Positions 17,739-26,915 of a stretch of 64,000 nt of DNA are shown here, one piece after another (the first letter of the stretch is position 1; each line of letters begins with the position of its first letter). The notes beneath the pieces were generated by a model. That model worked only from the letters and a program-made list of their open reading frames with translations. It ran no database searches and had not been told where the DNA came from. Both the position numbers and the translations under genes were made by a program. Source of the stretch: Sulfitobacter sediminilitoris (GTDB taxonomy: Bacteria > Pseudomonadota > Alphaproteobacteria > Rhodobacterales > Rhodobacteraceae); NCBI RefSeq assembly GCF_010667575.1, contig NZ_JAABNT010000001.1, positions 1 through 64,000 of the forward strand. Reading direction: 5' to 3'.

Positions 17739-18527
17739 TTATCCTCCTGTCAGCAGGGGCCAGCCCGCCACGACGCAAGCGCCGAGGATCAAGGCAAAAC
17801 CCATTGGTTTTGTTATACGATGTCCGATTTGGGGAAGTTTTTCCAGCACCATGAAAAGCGTGGCCAGCCCCATCCAGGCCAAGTTCATCACACCGCCCGC
17901 GAACCCCAGCGCCATAAAGCCCCAACAACAGCCGACGCAAAAGGCCCCCAGACCAAGCCCCATCCGCAGGCCACCGGCAAAGCCTGCACGCCAATGGCCA
18001 AGGAAATACATCATCGGCGAATGGCACACACCGTGGCACAGCTCTTTGGTACGGGTGAACTGGAACAGGCCCACGGCCAGCAGTAGTCCGGCGGCAAACC
18101 AGCGCGACTTGGCAATGCCCAGCATGTCAATCACACCGCCAAAAAGCAGCGCCAGTTGCACGGAGGCAATCACAGCTGCAAAGATCAGCCAAACGATGAA
18201 ATAGCCCAGGATCACGCCCAGCCACCCTGCCCGCGTACCATTTGCGCTGACCATAAGGTCTTCGTAGCTGCGCAGCGTCGGCACCATCGTGGGCAGCATC
18301 ATCGCCGCCATCATGGCGCCCCACATGACGAAAAGTGGGCCGAAGGTCGCCATCGGCATGTACATATCCATGCGCGGGTCCATCCAGCGCATGCGCTCGC
18401 CGATCTGCCCGGGACGGCCCAGCAGATCGACGTCCATATTCATCGCCATGAAATACATCATCGCCCATGCCGCCAACACCAGACCAAAAAAGCCAAGCCA
18501 TAGCGATGTGCGCACGACAGCATGCAT
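17739..18527 (-). CDS. DUF2182 integral membrane protein
   Basis: A 262-residue polytopic membrane protein with about seven helices, rich in methionine (MMYFMAMNMDVD, MDPRMDMYMPMATFG, MMAAMMLPTM) and with a cysteine pair region (ELCHGVCHSPMMYF, CVGCCWGF). DUF2182 proteins are described as predicted metal-binding membrane proteins. The start was set at 18527, which has GGAGGA eight bases upstream. An ATG at 18575 lies inside the operator-like palindrome and is less likely. This is the promoter-proximal gene of the dmdA operon, facing the GntR regulator. Confidence 0.86.
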   Translation of the reverse strand: MHAVVRTSLWLGFFGLVLAAWAMMYFMAMNMDVDLLGRPGQIGERMRWMDPRMDMYMPMATFGPLFVMWGAMMAAMMLPTMVPTLRSYEDLMVSANGTRAGWLGVILGYFIVWLIFAAVIASVQLALLFGGVIDMLGIAKSRWFAAGLLLAVGLFQFTRTKELCHGVCHSPMMYFLGHWRAGFAGGLRMGLGLGAFCVGCCWGFMALGFAGGVMNLAWMGLATLFMVLEKLPQIGHRITKPMGFALILGACVVAGWPLLTGG

Positions 18528-18563
18528 GATCAGAGTCCTCCCCGACTCATTTCTTGCGTTTTT

Positions 18564-18609
18564 AATGTCAGACATTTAAAAACGTCGCAAACATTAAATG
18601 TCAGACATA
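18564..18609. promoter_or_regulatory. Twin GntR/FCD operator palindromes
   Basis: Two near-identical 13-bp palindromes, AATGTCAGACATT at 18564-18576 and AATGTCAGACATA at 18597-18609, lie exactly 33 bp apart, about three helical turns. They occupy the gap between the divergent DUF2182 (dmdA operon) and GntR genes. The second ends on the first base of the regulator's start codon. TGTCnGACA is the kind of site bound by FadR/FCD-type GntR dimers. The placement suggests that the regulator controls itself and the dmdA operon; this is inferred from sequence only. Confidence 0.82.
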
Positions 18610-19355
18610 TGAAAATTGATCCACAAAGCCCCGCCGATCTCTCGGCCCAGATTGCCAGCGCCATCCGCGATGCCATTATCGCCGGAGAGTTGATTGTCGA
18701 CCAAAGGCTTCCGTCCGAAGCGGAAATGGCAGAGCACTTCGATGTGTCCCGGCCAACGGTTCGAGAGGCGCTGAAACGTCTGGCGGCGCAGTCCCTGATC
18801 CGCACCCAGCGCGGCGCGACGGGCGGTGCCTTTGTCAACCGGATCAGATTTGAAGAAGCCTATTCGCAGCAAATCACCACCTCGACCCTGCTGCTCAGCA
18901 TGAACACGGTCAGCTTTGAGACCGCCTGCGAAGCCCGGTATGCGCTTGAGCGTGCGTGCGCCGCCCTCAGCGCCAAGCGCCGTACGGCTGATCACCTTGC
19001 AACCATGCGCGCCGAAATCCATCGCCAGTCCCAGCCGGGTCTAACCGACGAAGCCTTCTGCGCCTCTGACGTGGCCTTTCACCGCGCATTGGTCGATGGC
19101 GCAGGCAACCCTGTGATGTCCTACCAGCTTGCTGGTGCGGTCGAGGCGATGCAGCCGCTGATGAACATGATTACCTTTACAGCACGTGACCGTGCCCGGA
19201 TCGTGCAGATGCACGGTGATATCGCGGATGCCGTTGAACGGCGGGATGCCGCAGGCGTCGAAGCTGGTCTGACCGCCCTGGAACATGAGACCCAACAGCT
19301 TGCCCTGAACGCAATTGCCGCACGGGATGCGGCCAAGGAACAGGCCGCGCGGTAG
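18609..19355 (+). CDS. GntR/FadR-type regulator (FCD domain), probable DMSP-operon regulator
   Basis: A 248-residue regulator. An N-terminal winged helix (about 8-75) includes LPSEAEMAEHFDVSRPTVREALKRL, the classic GntR recognition region. It is followed by an all-helical FCD ligand domain with likely metal-binding residues (FHRAL in the central helix and HGDI near the end). It is divergent from the dmdA operon with two matching palindromes between. GntR genes also neighbour dmdA in other roseobacters. The likely ligand is a DMSP-pathway intermediate such as acrylate, but that is not visible in the sequence. The start at 18609 follows the operator directly, leaving little 5' leader. Confidence 0.9.
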   Translation: MKIDPQSPADLSAQIASAIRDAIIAGELIVDQRLPSEAEMAEHFDVSRPTVREALKRLAAQSLIRTQRGATGGAFVNRIRFEEAYSQQITTSTLLLSMNTVSFETACEARYALERACAALSAKRRTADHLATMRAEIHRQSQPGLTDEAFCASDVAFHRALVDGAGNPVMSYQLAGAVEAMQPLMNMITFTARDRARIVQMHGDIADAVERRDAAGVEAGLTALEHETQQLALNAIAARDAAKEQAAR

Positions 19356-19417
19356 TCATTCGCAACCTTTCGCCCGCCCACGCGTTGTCCTTCAACTGAA
19401 ATAAACGGGACGACCAC

Positions 19418-19771
19418 ATGACATTCGCAGATATCATCAACATTGCACTTGCCTTGCTCAGCATCGGGTTTGGCGCGCTTGGCTAGCTCGCACCCGGATA
19501 CACCATGAAGAAAGTTGATCTGAGCGATGGCGGGTCAACCATGGGAACTTCTGAGATCCGCGCCGCCTCTGGCGCGCTGTTCGTGATGGTGGGGATCGGT
19601 GCACTGATCCTGTCTACTCCGGCCGCCTTTGCGATGATCGGCTTTGTCTGGGGCGGCGGTGCACTTGGCCGGATAACGTCATTGATACTGGACGGTCGGA
19701 CCCGGCTGAAGTGGATCTTTTTCGCCAGTGAAGTCGCAGTTGCCGCTGTCGCGCTTGGCATCAATCTGTAA
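19418..19771 (+). pseudogene. DUF4345-like membrane protein with in-frame TAG
   Basis: An ATG at 19418 opens a frame that reads MTFADIINIALALLSIGFGALG, meets TAG at 19484-19486, and continues in the same frame with LAPGYTMKKVDLSD to 19771 (117 codons including both stops). The whole reading, with tryptophan in place of the stop (GALGWLAPGYTM), is a typical short four-helix DUF4345-type protein. TGG to TAG is one substitution. The downstream ATG at 19505 would give only an N-terminally truncated protein. Either a recent nonsense mutation or a sequencing error. Confidence 0.75.
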
Positions 19772-19809
19772 CGCGTCGCCCCTTGAAAAGGCGCAACACT
19801 ATCGCTACG

Positions 19810-20096
19810 TATGAAGTGTCCTTCGGGACTATGGACATAAACGCGCTCGTAATAAGCGGATCGGACCCGGGGGCGGTACCCGGCGGCTCCACCAAAAATC
19901 CTTCATTTGGGGATCATGGGGCCGAAATAGGATCGACGAACGTCTAAAGGGGTTATGCTTTGTCTCGGCTGTCTGCCACCGTTATCGGCGAAAACTGTAC
20001 AATTGCAAATGACAATCGTGCTCCAGTAGCAATGGCCGCGTAAGCGACCGGAGATACTGAAATCTTAAGTCCTAGAGCTTTGCAGCCCTAGGCGGG
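19810..20096 (+). ncRNA. ssrA: Permuted two-piece tmRNA gene
   Basis: The acceptor piece comes first: its T-arm-like region and CGGCTCCACCA end at 19894. A short spacer (19895-19917) is followed by the coding piece starting GGGGCCGAAATAGG at 19918. The two ends pair (GGGGCCG with CGGCTCC) as a tRNA-like acceptor stem. The tag frame is GCA at 20005 to TAA at 20043, giving ANDNRAPVAMAA, the roseobacter-type tag. Gene order and processing into two RNAs are known for alphaproteobacterial ssrA. The outer boundaries are approximate. SmpB with this RNA rescues stalled ribosomes; the partner sspB lies 4.7 kb downstream. Confidence 0.93.
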
Positions 20097-20401
20097 GTTC
20101 GCAGGTACCTGGCAACAGAAACCTGCACTTTCCCCCCTCAAACAAAGACGCGCGCCTTGCACGGCAAGGACCGATCTTTTCTTATTCTCCGCCCATTTTT
20201 GCCCAATTTTTCGGTAATATTGAAAAATACGGGTCCAGATTCCACTGCGTCGCTGGACATTGAGCGGATCCTGCCAATTGCCATCAACGGCCTCGGAATA
20301 TCGCGCAGGATAGAGCAAAAGCCCCGCTGATGCCCTAATTTGCCCCGATTTCTTTGTCAGAAAGGGTTCAACAAACTCTGATAAAGAAAAGGGTGACAGG
20401 T
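20097..20401. other. Intergenic region, no gene seen
   Basis: About 300 bases between ssrA and the histidine kinase gene. It holds a GCAGGT/ACCTGC hairpin just past ssrA (about 20101-20126), which may mark the 3' end of the tmRNA precursor, and an A+T-rich stretch (20205-20235) that could carry the kinase promoter. No open frame with a plausible start and ribosome site is present. Confidence 0.6.
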
Positions 20402-22522
20402 ATGAGCAAACCACAGGCGAAACGCCGTTACAAAACGCAGTTATCTTTTGTCGCACAGCCCAAGCTGCGCCGTTTGCTGGCACGTGGCCTGCTCGTAGGA
20501 TTTGTAGCCGCAATCATGATCGGCATTGCTTACAAGATTGAAGATCTTTCGTTCCAAAGCTACTTGCGCGATCAAAAGCTTGAGACAACGGTCAAGGTGA
20601 TTGAAATTCGGGAAAAGATCGAAGCAGACGTCTTTCACCGCATTCTCGACCTCAATGAACTTGCGACAGTGCTTGGTCAAAACCCCGACATGTCCCCAAC
20701 GGAATTCAACCTGAAGGCGGTCGACTTTCTGATGGCGTATCCTGAGGTCAAGAATATCGCCGCGGCGCCAGATCTGTTTGTGGAGATGGTTTTCCCACTG
20801 CGCGGCAATGAGGCGATCATTGGCCTGGACTACCGACAGAACGAAGAACAATTCGCCGGGGTCGAAGAAGCAATACGTACTGGCGAAGGGATCATCACCG
20901 GGCCGGTGGACCTTGTTCAGGGTGGCCGGGGTTTGATCATGCGCAAACCGGTATTTACGCGCACTCCGACAGGCATCAAGAAACCTTGGGGCATCCTTTC
21001 AGTCGTATTGGACTACGACAAGTTCATGGAGCGCATTGGCATCCCTGAATTTGAGAAAGAATTTGATATCCTGATCCGCAACGTCGGCACCCACAATAGT
21101 ATGCCTGCTGAGGTTCTTCTTGGAAGTCCGGCTATCCTGAACCAAAATCCGATTGAGCTTGCCTTCAATTTCCCATTTGGCAACTGGCAGTTTGCAGCGA
21201 CCCCCAATGGTGGCTGGCCTGTTCACCGGCCTGGTCATGTCGCCGGGTGGTTTCAACGCGGCCTGCTTATCACGTTTTGCCTGATCACGCTTTGGTATGT
21301 GATGAGCTTGCTGGACCGCCGCCGCCTGGCAGAAAAACTGCTTTCGACCGGTATCGAGGCGATTGATCATGGTTTTGTCATGTTCGATTCAAACCGTCGT
21401 CTTGTGGCTTTCAACAAGAAGTACAAGCAACTCGCGGGTGGCTCTGGCATGGTAAGGATCGGTGCGCTTTACGAGGACATCGTCAAAGCCAACCTTGATG
21501 CCGGGCTGATCCCTGATGCCGTGGGCCGGGAGGAGGAATGGTACGCAGAGTGGTCTCAGCGCCTTGATATCAAGGAAGCGGACAAAGAGCAGATCCTTGC
21601 CGACGGGCGTACCATTCGCGCTTATGACCGCCCTATGGAAGACGGCAGCGTTGTAGGGCTGCGCATCGACATAAGCGACCTCAAGAAGGCGCAGATTGCA
21701 GCCGAGGCTGCCAACAAGGCCAAGACTGATTTCATGGGGGTACTCAGCCATGAGCTACGCACGCCTTTGACGGTGATCTTAGGCCATGCACAGCTGGCCA
21801 AGAACTTCCGCAGCATGCCTGCCTATAAAAAGTTGCTTGCGGAGATTGAGACGCACCCGGAGCTGACGCAAGAGGTGGAGCCAAAGCTGGATGCAATGAG
21901 CGACCAGATTGGCAAGATGATGGAGGCGATTGAACGTTCGGGCAATCACCTGTTCACCCTGATCAGTGAAATTCTGGACTTTGCCAAGATCGATTCAGGC
22001 ACACTGTCGATGGACATGGAACCTGCAACCGCGTGCGACATCGTCGAACCTGTCGTCGAACAGATGCGACCCATGGTCGTACACAAGGGTCTGCGTCTGG
22101 ACGCCCAGTGTGCGCCACTTGACCTCGTTGGTGACAGCAAACGCCTGCAACAAGTCCTGATCAACCTGATTGGTAACGCGTCCAAGTTTACCGATAACGG
22201 GACAATTTCGGTCGAAGTGGCACAGGAAGGGGACGACATTCTGTTCAAGGTGCAAGACACCGGCATCGGCATCCCAAAAGAGCATCTGTCACGCGTCTTT
22301 GAAGCCTTCCATCAGGTCGATTCCACGTCGGGTCGCAAATATGGCGGGACCGGTCTGGGCCTTGCAATCTCACGCGACATTGCGCGTGCGCATGGCGGCG
22401 ATATGTCAGCCAGCAGCATTGAGGGCCAAGGCAGCACCTTTACATTGCGCATCCCCCGCGCCGAAGCGGTTGCAAAACCGCAAGAGGCTGAGGAGCACGA
22501 GATCGAAGCCCTGGTCGCCTGA
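20402..22522 (+). CDS. Membrane-bound sensor histidine kinase
   Basis: A 706-residue two-component kinase. Transmembrane helices near 20-45 and 285-305 flank a periplasmic sensor of about 240 residues with CHASE-like content (FHRILDLNELATVLGQNP, RGNEAIIGLDYRQ). A PAS-like domain (about 330-430) precedes HisKA with the phospho-acceptor H450 in GVLSHELRTPLTVILGH, then HATPase_c with NLIGNASKF, DTGIGIP and GGTGLGLAIS. No receiver domain and no adjacent response regulator gene, so it is an orphan. The start was set at 20402; an upstream ATG adds 16 weak residues. Confidence 0.9.
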   Translation: MSKPQAKRRYKTQLSFVAQPKLRRLLARGLLVGFVAAIMIGIAYKIEDLSFQSYLRDQKLETTVKVIEIREKIEADVFHRILDLNELATVLGQNPDMSPTEFNLKAVDFLMAYPEVKNIAAAPDLFVEMVFPLRGNEAIIGLDYRQNEEQFAGVEEAIRTGEGIITGPVDLVQGGRGLIMRKPVFTRTPTGIKKPWGILSVVLDYDKFMERIGIPEFEKEFDILIRNVGTHNSMPAEVLLGSPAILNQNPIELAFNFPFGNWQFAATPNGGWPVHRPGHVAGWFQRGLLITFCLITLWYVMSLLDRRRLAEKLLSTGIEAIDHGFVMFDSNRRLVAFNKKYKQLAGGSGMVRIGALYEDIVKANLDAGLIPDAVGREEEWYAEWSQRLDIKEADKEQILADGRTIRAYDRPMEDGSVVGLRIDISDLKKAQIAAEAANKAKTDFMGVLSHELRTPLTVILGHAQLAKNFRSMPAYKKLLAEIETHPELTQEVEPKLDAMSDQIGKMMEAIERSGNHLFTLISEILDFAKIDSGTLSMDMEPATACDIVEPVVEQMRPMVVHKGLRLDAQCAPLDLVGDSKRLQQVLINLIGNASKFTDNGTISVEVAQEGDDILFKVQDTGIGIPKEHLSRVFEAFHQVDSTSGRKYGGTGLGLAISRDIARAHGGDMSASSIEGQGSTFTLRIPRAEAVAKPQEAEEHEIEALVA

Positions 22523-22650
22523 TCCCTCCCCATCTCCGGCGCTTGACACCAAGTGCCGGGGATGGTGTCCTTGCGTCATGGGGAGTACCGCGAACGCCCC
22601 GTGAGGCCCCGGCCGGAGGTTCGCATGTTTCCAAGCAAAGGATGCATGCC

Positions 22651-23463
22651 ATGGCTGCCCCGAATGAAATTACGGTCTCCCAATTGTTGCGCCTGATCGG
22701 AACACCCGTTTGCCCCGCGATTGTCGACATTTCCATTGATCCGGATTTCGCCGAGGATCCTTTCTTCATTCCCGGAGCCTTTAGGCATCCCCATACAGAT
22801 TTTCCCGGTCTGGTAGAGCGTTTGGATGGTGAGGCTTGCGTGGTGGTCTGCCAGAAAGGCATCAAGCTCAGTCAGGGAATGGCGGCCTTGTTGCGGTCCA
22901 AAGGCATTCAGGCCGAATTTCTGCAGGGTGGAAACTACGGCTGGCGCGCCCATGAAGGGAGCCCGCGCGTCCCGGCCAAGATTATTCCGAACGACGTTGA
23001 CGGCCGCACCCTGTGGGTCACGCGTCATCGCCCCAAGATCGACCGCATCGCCTGCCCATGGTTGATCCGACGCTTTGTAGACCGCCAGGCCAATTTTCTT
23101 TTCGTCTCTCCCGCCGAGGTGACGGGCGTTGCGGAGCGATATGGTGCGGTACCATTCGATGTTGAAAACACCTTTTGGTCGCACCGCGGTGACACCTGCA
23201 CCTTTGACACAATGCTTGAAGAATTCGGTTTGCGCACGCCCGCACTTGACCGTCTGGCGCAGGTGGTCAGGGCGGCGGATACCAATCGGCATGGCGATGC
23301 ACCGGAAGCCGCAGGTTTGCTCGCCCTCTCCGTTGGTCTGTCACGGCAGTACAAAAACGATTTGGACCAACTTGAGGCTGGAATGGCGATGTACGATGCG
23401 CTGTACCGTTGGGCGCGGGACGGTCAAGGCGAAGGCCATGACTGGCCCGGAGGCAAGGGATGA
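22651..23463 (+). CDS. chrB: ChrB-type chromate resistance protein with rhodanese-like N-terminus
   Basis: A 270-residue protein. The first about 105 residues resemble a rhodanese domain (PAIVDISID, then VVVCQKGIKLSQGMAALLRSKG) with C at the catalytic loop position. The rest is the ChrB C-terminal domain (TRHRPKIDRIACPWLIRRFVD, then FWSHRGDTCTFDTMLEEF). ChrB proteins regulate or support chromate efflux. It overlaps chrA by ATGA at 23460. The start was set at 22651 with AAAGG nine bases upstream. Confidence 0.87.
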   Translation: MAAPNEITVSQLLRLIGTPVCPAIVDISIDPDFAEDPFFIPGAFRHPHTDFPGLVERLDGEACVVVCQKGIKLSQGMAALLRSKGIQAEFLQGGNYGWRAHEGSPRVPAKIIPNDVDGRTLWVTRHRPKIDRIACPWLIRRFVDRQANFLFVSPAEVTGVAERYGAVPFDVENTFWSHRGDTCTFDTMLEEFGLRTPALDRLAQVVRAADTNRHGDAPEAAGLLALSVGLSRQYKNDLDQLEAGMAMYDALYRWARDGQGEGHDWPGGKG

Positions 23464-24707
23464 GCGCCCCGGCATGGGGGATGCTGACCCGTATCTTTGG
23501 CCGTATCGGTCTTTTGTCTTTCGGTGGCCCTGCTGCCCAAATCGCACTGATGCACCGCGAACTGGTTGAAGAGCGGCCGTGGCTGAGCGAAGCTGCCTAT
23601 CTTCGCGCGCTGTCGCTGTGCATGCTTTTGCCGGGGCCGGAGGCCATGCAATTGGCCACCTACGCCGGCTGGCGTCTGCGGGGTATCGCCGGGGGGCTGC
23701 TTGCTGGTCTGCTTTTCGTGGTTCCCGGAGCCATCGTGATTGCCGCTCTCGCCCTTGGCTACGCGTTCTATGGCCAGCTTCCGCTGGTACAGGCGGCATT
23801 TCTTGGCATCAAAGCCGCCGTGATCATCGTTGTTTTTCAGGCACTGCGCAAAGTTGCGGGCAAGGCGCTTCATGAGCTTCAGGGCTGGCTACTTGCCCTG
23901 CTTTCATTTCTGGCGCTTTTCCTGTTTGGCCTGCCTTTTCCGCTGATCATTCTGACCGCAGGGCTTTGGGGCATGCTCATCAATGCCGGGTCAACCGTGC
24001 CCGAAAACATCGTGACACCGCCAAAGGCGCATAGCCTTGCAACGCTGTTGATCTGGTCAGCCTTTTGGGCCGCCCCGCTTGCGTTCCTCTGGGTGACGGA
24101 CCAGTCTTTCTTGCTACAACTTGGTCTGTTTTTCTCAAAGCTTGCCGTCGTCACCTTCGGCGGCGCCTATGCGGTGCTGGCCTATATGACCCAAACCGTC
24201 GTGCAGGACTATGGCTGGATCACCACCGATCAGATGATCGACGCATTGGGTCTGGCCGAAACCACGCCGGGGCCGCTTATTCTGGTGACGGAGTTTGTCG
24301 CTTTGCTGGCTGGATTCGCGCAATCGGGCATCAGCGGGGCGATTGCGGCAGGGCTGCTGGCGCTATGGGTCACCTTCACACCGTGTTTTTTGTGGATATT
24401 CCTTGCCGGTCCGTATCTTGAGCGCATTTCTGCGCAGCCCCGGCTTGCCGGTGCGCTTCAAGCGATTACAGCGGCAGTGGTGGGTGTGATCGCCAACCTC
24501 TCACTTTGGTTCGCCCTCCATGTGCTTTTCGCTGACGTCACGCCAAATGCGATCGGGGCAATGCCGCTTCCAATTTGGTCGAGCTTCATTCCTGCGGCCG
24601 CGGGATTGACCCTGTTGGGCGCTGTTCTGATGCTGGGCCTGAAACGCGGCTTTGTCAGCACGATGGCGCTTCTTGCGCTCACAGCTCTTGGCCTGTCGAT
24701 GGTTTGA
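23460..24707 (+). CDS. chrA: Chromate efflux transporter
   Basis: A 415-residue CHR-superfamily transporter exporting chromate. It is the bidomain form: two homologous halves, each with the CHR signature, FGRIGLLSFGGPAAQIALMH at about 11-30 and FSKLAVVTFGGAYAVLAYM at about 222-240. About 11 hydrophobic segments are present. The second copy of LPGPEAMQLATYAGWR-type sequence is ETTPGPLILVTEFVALLAG. It is translationally coupled to chrB. The length is normal. Confidence 0.93.
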   Translation: MSAPAWGMLTRIFGRIGLLSFGGPAAQIALMHRELVEERPWLSEAAYLRALSLCMLLPGPEAMQLATYAGWRLRGIAGGLLAGLLFVVPGAIVIAALALGYAFYGQLPLVQAAFLGIKAAVIIVVFQALRKVAGKALHELQGWLLALLSFLALFLFGLPFPLIILTAGLWGMLINAGSTVPENIVTPPKAHSLATLLIWSAFWAAPLAFLWVTDQSFLLQLGLFFSKLAVVTFGGAYAVLAYMTQTVVQDYGWITTDQMIDALGLAETTPGPLILVTEFVALLAGFAQSGISGAIAAGLLALWVTFTPCFLWIFLAGPYLERISAQPRLAGALQAITAAVVGVIANLSLWFALHVLFADVTPNAIGAMPLPIWSSFIPAAAGLTLLGAVLMLGLKRGFVSTMALLALTALGLSMV

Positions 24708-24779
24708 GCCCGCACCCCCTTTCGCTCCTCTACAAAAGAGGTATGGTGGACATGTGCAAGCGACGATCCGGGGGAGCCC

Positions 24780-25262
24780 ATGAGCCGCGAGATTGACTAT
24801 GGCAACCTGATGCATGACGCAATGCGGGGTCTGATCCGCAAGGTGCTTCTTGACGTGGCCGACCGTGGATTGCCGGGCAACCACCATTTCTTCATCACCT
24901 TTGATACGTCTCATCCTGATGCGGAGCTGGCCGACTGGCTGTCAGACCGATATCCCGGCGAGATGACAGTCGTGATGCAGCATTGGTACGACAATCTTAA
25001 GGTGACCGACGAAGGCTTCTCGGTGACGCTGAATTTCGGTGATGCACCTGAACCGTTGTACATCCCCTATGACGCGATCCGTACGTTCGTGGACCCATCC
25101 GTTGAATTCGGGCTGCGCTTTGAGCAGCAAGAAGGCGAGGACGCCGACGAAGATGATACCGCGACAGTGGATGCGGCCGAGGACAACCCTCCGAAAACAC
25201 CGGTGACCGAGGACAAGGCAAAAGACGCCGAAATCGTATCGCTCGATTCCTTCCGCAAATAA
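24780..25262 (+). CDS. sspB: ClpXP adaptor SspB (alpha type)
   Basis: A 160-residue adaptor delivering ssrA-tagged proteins to ClpXP. The conserved fold region (about 1-115) includes LPGNHHFFITFDTSHPD and FSVTLNFGDAPEPLYIPYDAI, both SspB hallmarks. An acidic flexible linker (EGEDADEDD...) leads to the C-terminal ClpX-binding tail, here EIVSLDSFRK. ssrA lies 4.7 kb upstream, so tag and adaptor are chromosomal neighbours. The ribosome site GGGGGAG is just before the ATG. Confidence 0.9.
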   Translation: MSREIDYGNLMHDAMRGLIRKVLLDVADRGLPGNHHFFITFDTSHPDAELADWLSDRYPGEMTVVMQHWYDNLKVTDEGFSVTLNFGDAPEPLYIPYDAIRTFVDPSVEFGLRFEQQEGEDADEDDTATVDAAEDNPPKTPVTEDKAKDAEIVSLDSFRK

Positions 25263-25350
25263 GCACACCGTTAGCGCCACCGCCTGATTGCGTCACGGTC
25301 ACGGCGGGGCTACACCCGTGCCAACGCAAGAAGAAATCAGGAGCCGGATC

Positions 25351-26742
25351 ATGGCCGACACACGCACCGAAACCGACAGCTTTGGCCCATTGGAAGTCCC
25401 TGCGGACAAGTATTGGGGTGCGCAGACGCAGCGGTCGATCATGAACTTTCCCATCGGCTGGGAAAAGCAACCTGTAGCGATCGTCCGCGCCTTGGGCGTG
25501 ATCAAGAAGGCCTGCGCGACCGTGAACCTTGGGTTTGACGATCTGGATGCAGCCCTTGCCCCCGCGATCCAGCAAGCCGCGCAGGAAGTGATCGACGGCA
25601 AGTTTGACGACAACTTTCCTCTGGTGGTTTGGCAGACCGGGTCGGGCACACAGTCGAACATGAACTCCAACGAGGTGATCTCGAACCGAGCGATCGAGAT
25701 CTTGGGCGGCGAGATGGGGTCCAAAACCCCGGTACACCCCAATGACCATTGCAACATGGGTCAGTCATCAAACGATACCTTCCCCACGGCGATGCATGTG
25801 GCCATTGGCATGGTGGCACGCGACACGCTGCTGCCGGGCCTGCGCAAGCTGCAAGAGGCGCTGGCGGCCAAATCCGAAGAGTTCAAGGACATCATCAAGA
25901 TCGGCCGCACCCATACGCAGGACGCAACCCCGCTGACTTTGGGCCAGGAATTCGGCGGCTATGCGCACCAGATGAAAAAAGCGATTGAGCGGGTCGAAGC
26001 CTGCCTGCCTGATATCTACGAATTGGCGCAGGGCGGCACGGCAGTTGGCACCGGCCTGAACACCCGCAAGGGATTTGCCGAAAAGGTCGCGGCGGAAATC
26101 GCCAACATTACCGGCCTGCCCTTTGTCACCGCCCCCAACAAGTTCGAGGCGCTTGCCGCCCATGATGCGATGGTCATGTTCTCAGGTGCGCTCAAGACTG
26201 TTGCCGCGTCCATGTTCAAAATTGCCAATGACATGCGTCTGCTGGGCTCCGGCCCCCGCTCCGGTCTGGGCGAACTGATCCTGCCTGAGAATGAGCCGGG
26301 ATCGTCGATCATGCCGGGCAAGGTGAACCCCACGCAGGCCGAAGCGCTGACCATGGTCTGTGCCCATGTCATGGGCAACGATGCGGCGGTCGGCTTTGCC
26401 GGATCGCAGGGTCACTTCGAGTTGAACGTCTATAACCCGATGATGAGCTATAACGTGATCCAATCCATGCAGCTTTTGGGCGACGCCGCCAGCAGCTTTA
26501 CCGACAACATGGTTGTGGGGACCAAGGCCAATGAAGAGCGTATCGAGAAGCTGATGAAAGAAAGCCTGATGCTGGTCACAGCGCTGGCGCCTACCATCGG
26601 CTATGACAACGCCACCAAGGTGGCCAAGACAGCCCACAAGAACGGTACGACGCTGAAAGAAGAGGCGATTGCACTTGGCTTTGTCGATGCAGAAACATTT
26701 GACCGCGTGGTGCGGCCAGAACAAATGATTGGACCCAAATGA
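25351..26742 (+). CDS. fumC: Fumarate hydratase, class II
   Basis: A 463-residue tetrameric, iron-free TCA-cycle enzyme. The fumarase/aspartase signature [11 protein letters not shown] is at about 317-327. Active-site blocks [24 protein letters not shown] and [17 protein letters not shown] are intact. The start was set at 25351 with CAGGAG upstream; an in-frame ATG at 25288 has no ribosome site. It shares ATGA overlaps with two small downstream genes, forming an unusual three-gene unit. Confidence 0.96.
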   Translation: MADTRTETDSFGPLEVPADKYWGAQTQRSIMNFPIGWEKQPVAIVRALGVIKKACATVNLGFDDLDAALAPAIQQAAQEVIDGKFDDNFPLVVWQTGSGTQSNMNSNEVISNRAIEILGGEMGSKTPVHPNDHCNMGQSSNDTFPTAMHVAIGMVARDTLLPGLRKLQEALAAKSEEFKDIIKIGRTHTQDATPLTLGQEFGGYAHQMKKAIERVEACLPDIYELAQGGTAVGTGLNTRKGFAEKVAAEIANITGLPFVTAPNKFEALAAHDAMVMFSGALKTVAASMFKIANDMRLLGSGPRSGLGELILPENEPGSSIMPGKVNPTQAEALTMVCAHVMGNDAAVGFAGSQGHFELNVYNPMMSYNVIQSMQLLGDAASSFTDNMVVGTKANEERIEKLMKESLMLVTALAPTIGYDNATKVAKTAHKNGTTLKEEAIALGFVDAETFDRVVRPEQMIGPK

Positions 26743-26915
26743 GCGCCCCCATCAACCTCAACAAAGTTAAAAAAGAGCGCAACCGCGCCTCGCGCAAAGC
26801 CCGCGCCGATGAGAATGCCGTGGCTTTCGGGCAAACCAAATCCCAGAAAGAGGCGCTGAAAGCACGCGCCCAGCAGATCGCACGCAATCTGGAAGCCCAC
26901 AAACGCGAGACATGA
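26739..26915 (+). CDS. Small basic protein, DUF4169-like
   Basis: A 58-residue highly charged protein, [21 protein letters not shown] followed by a lysine/arginine-rich helix. The start overlaps the fumC stop (ATGA, 26739-26742), and the stop overlaps the start of the next gene in the same way. The size, charge and position after fumC match DUF4169 proteins of Rhodobacterales, whose function is unknown. Coupling to an RHH DNA-binding protein suggests a joint role, but no binding site is evident. Confidence 0.78.
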   Translation: MSAPINLNKVKKERNRASRKARADENAVAFGQTKSQKEALKARAQQIARNLEAHKRET

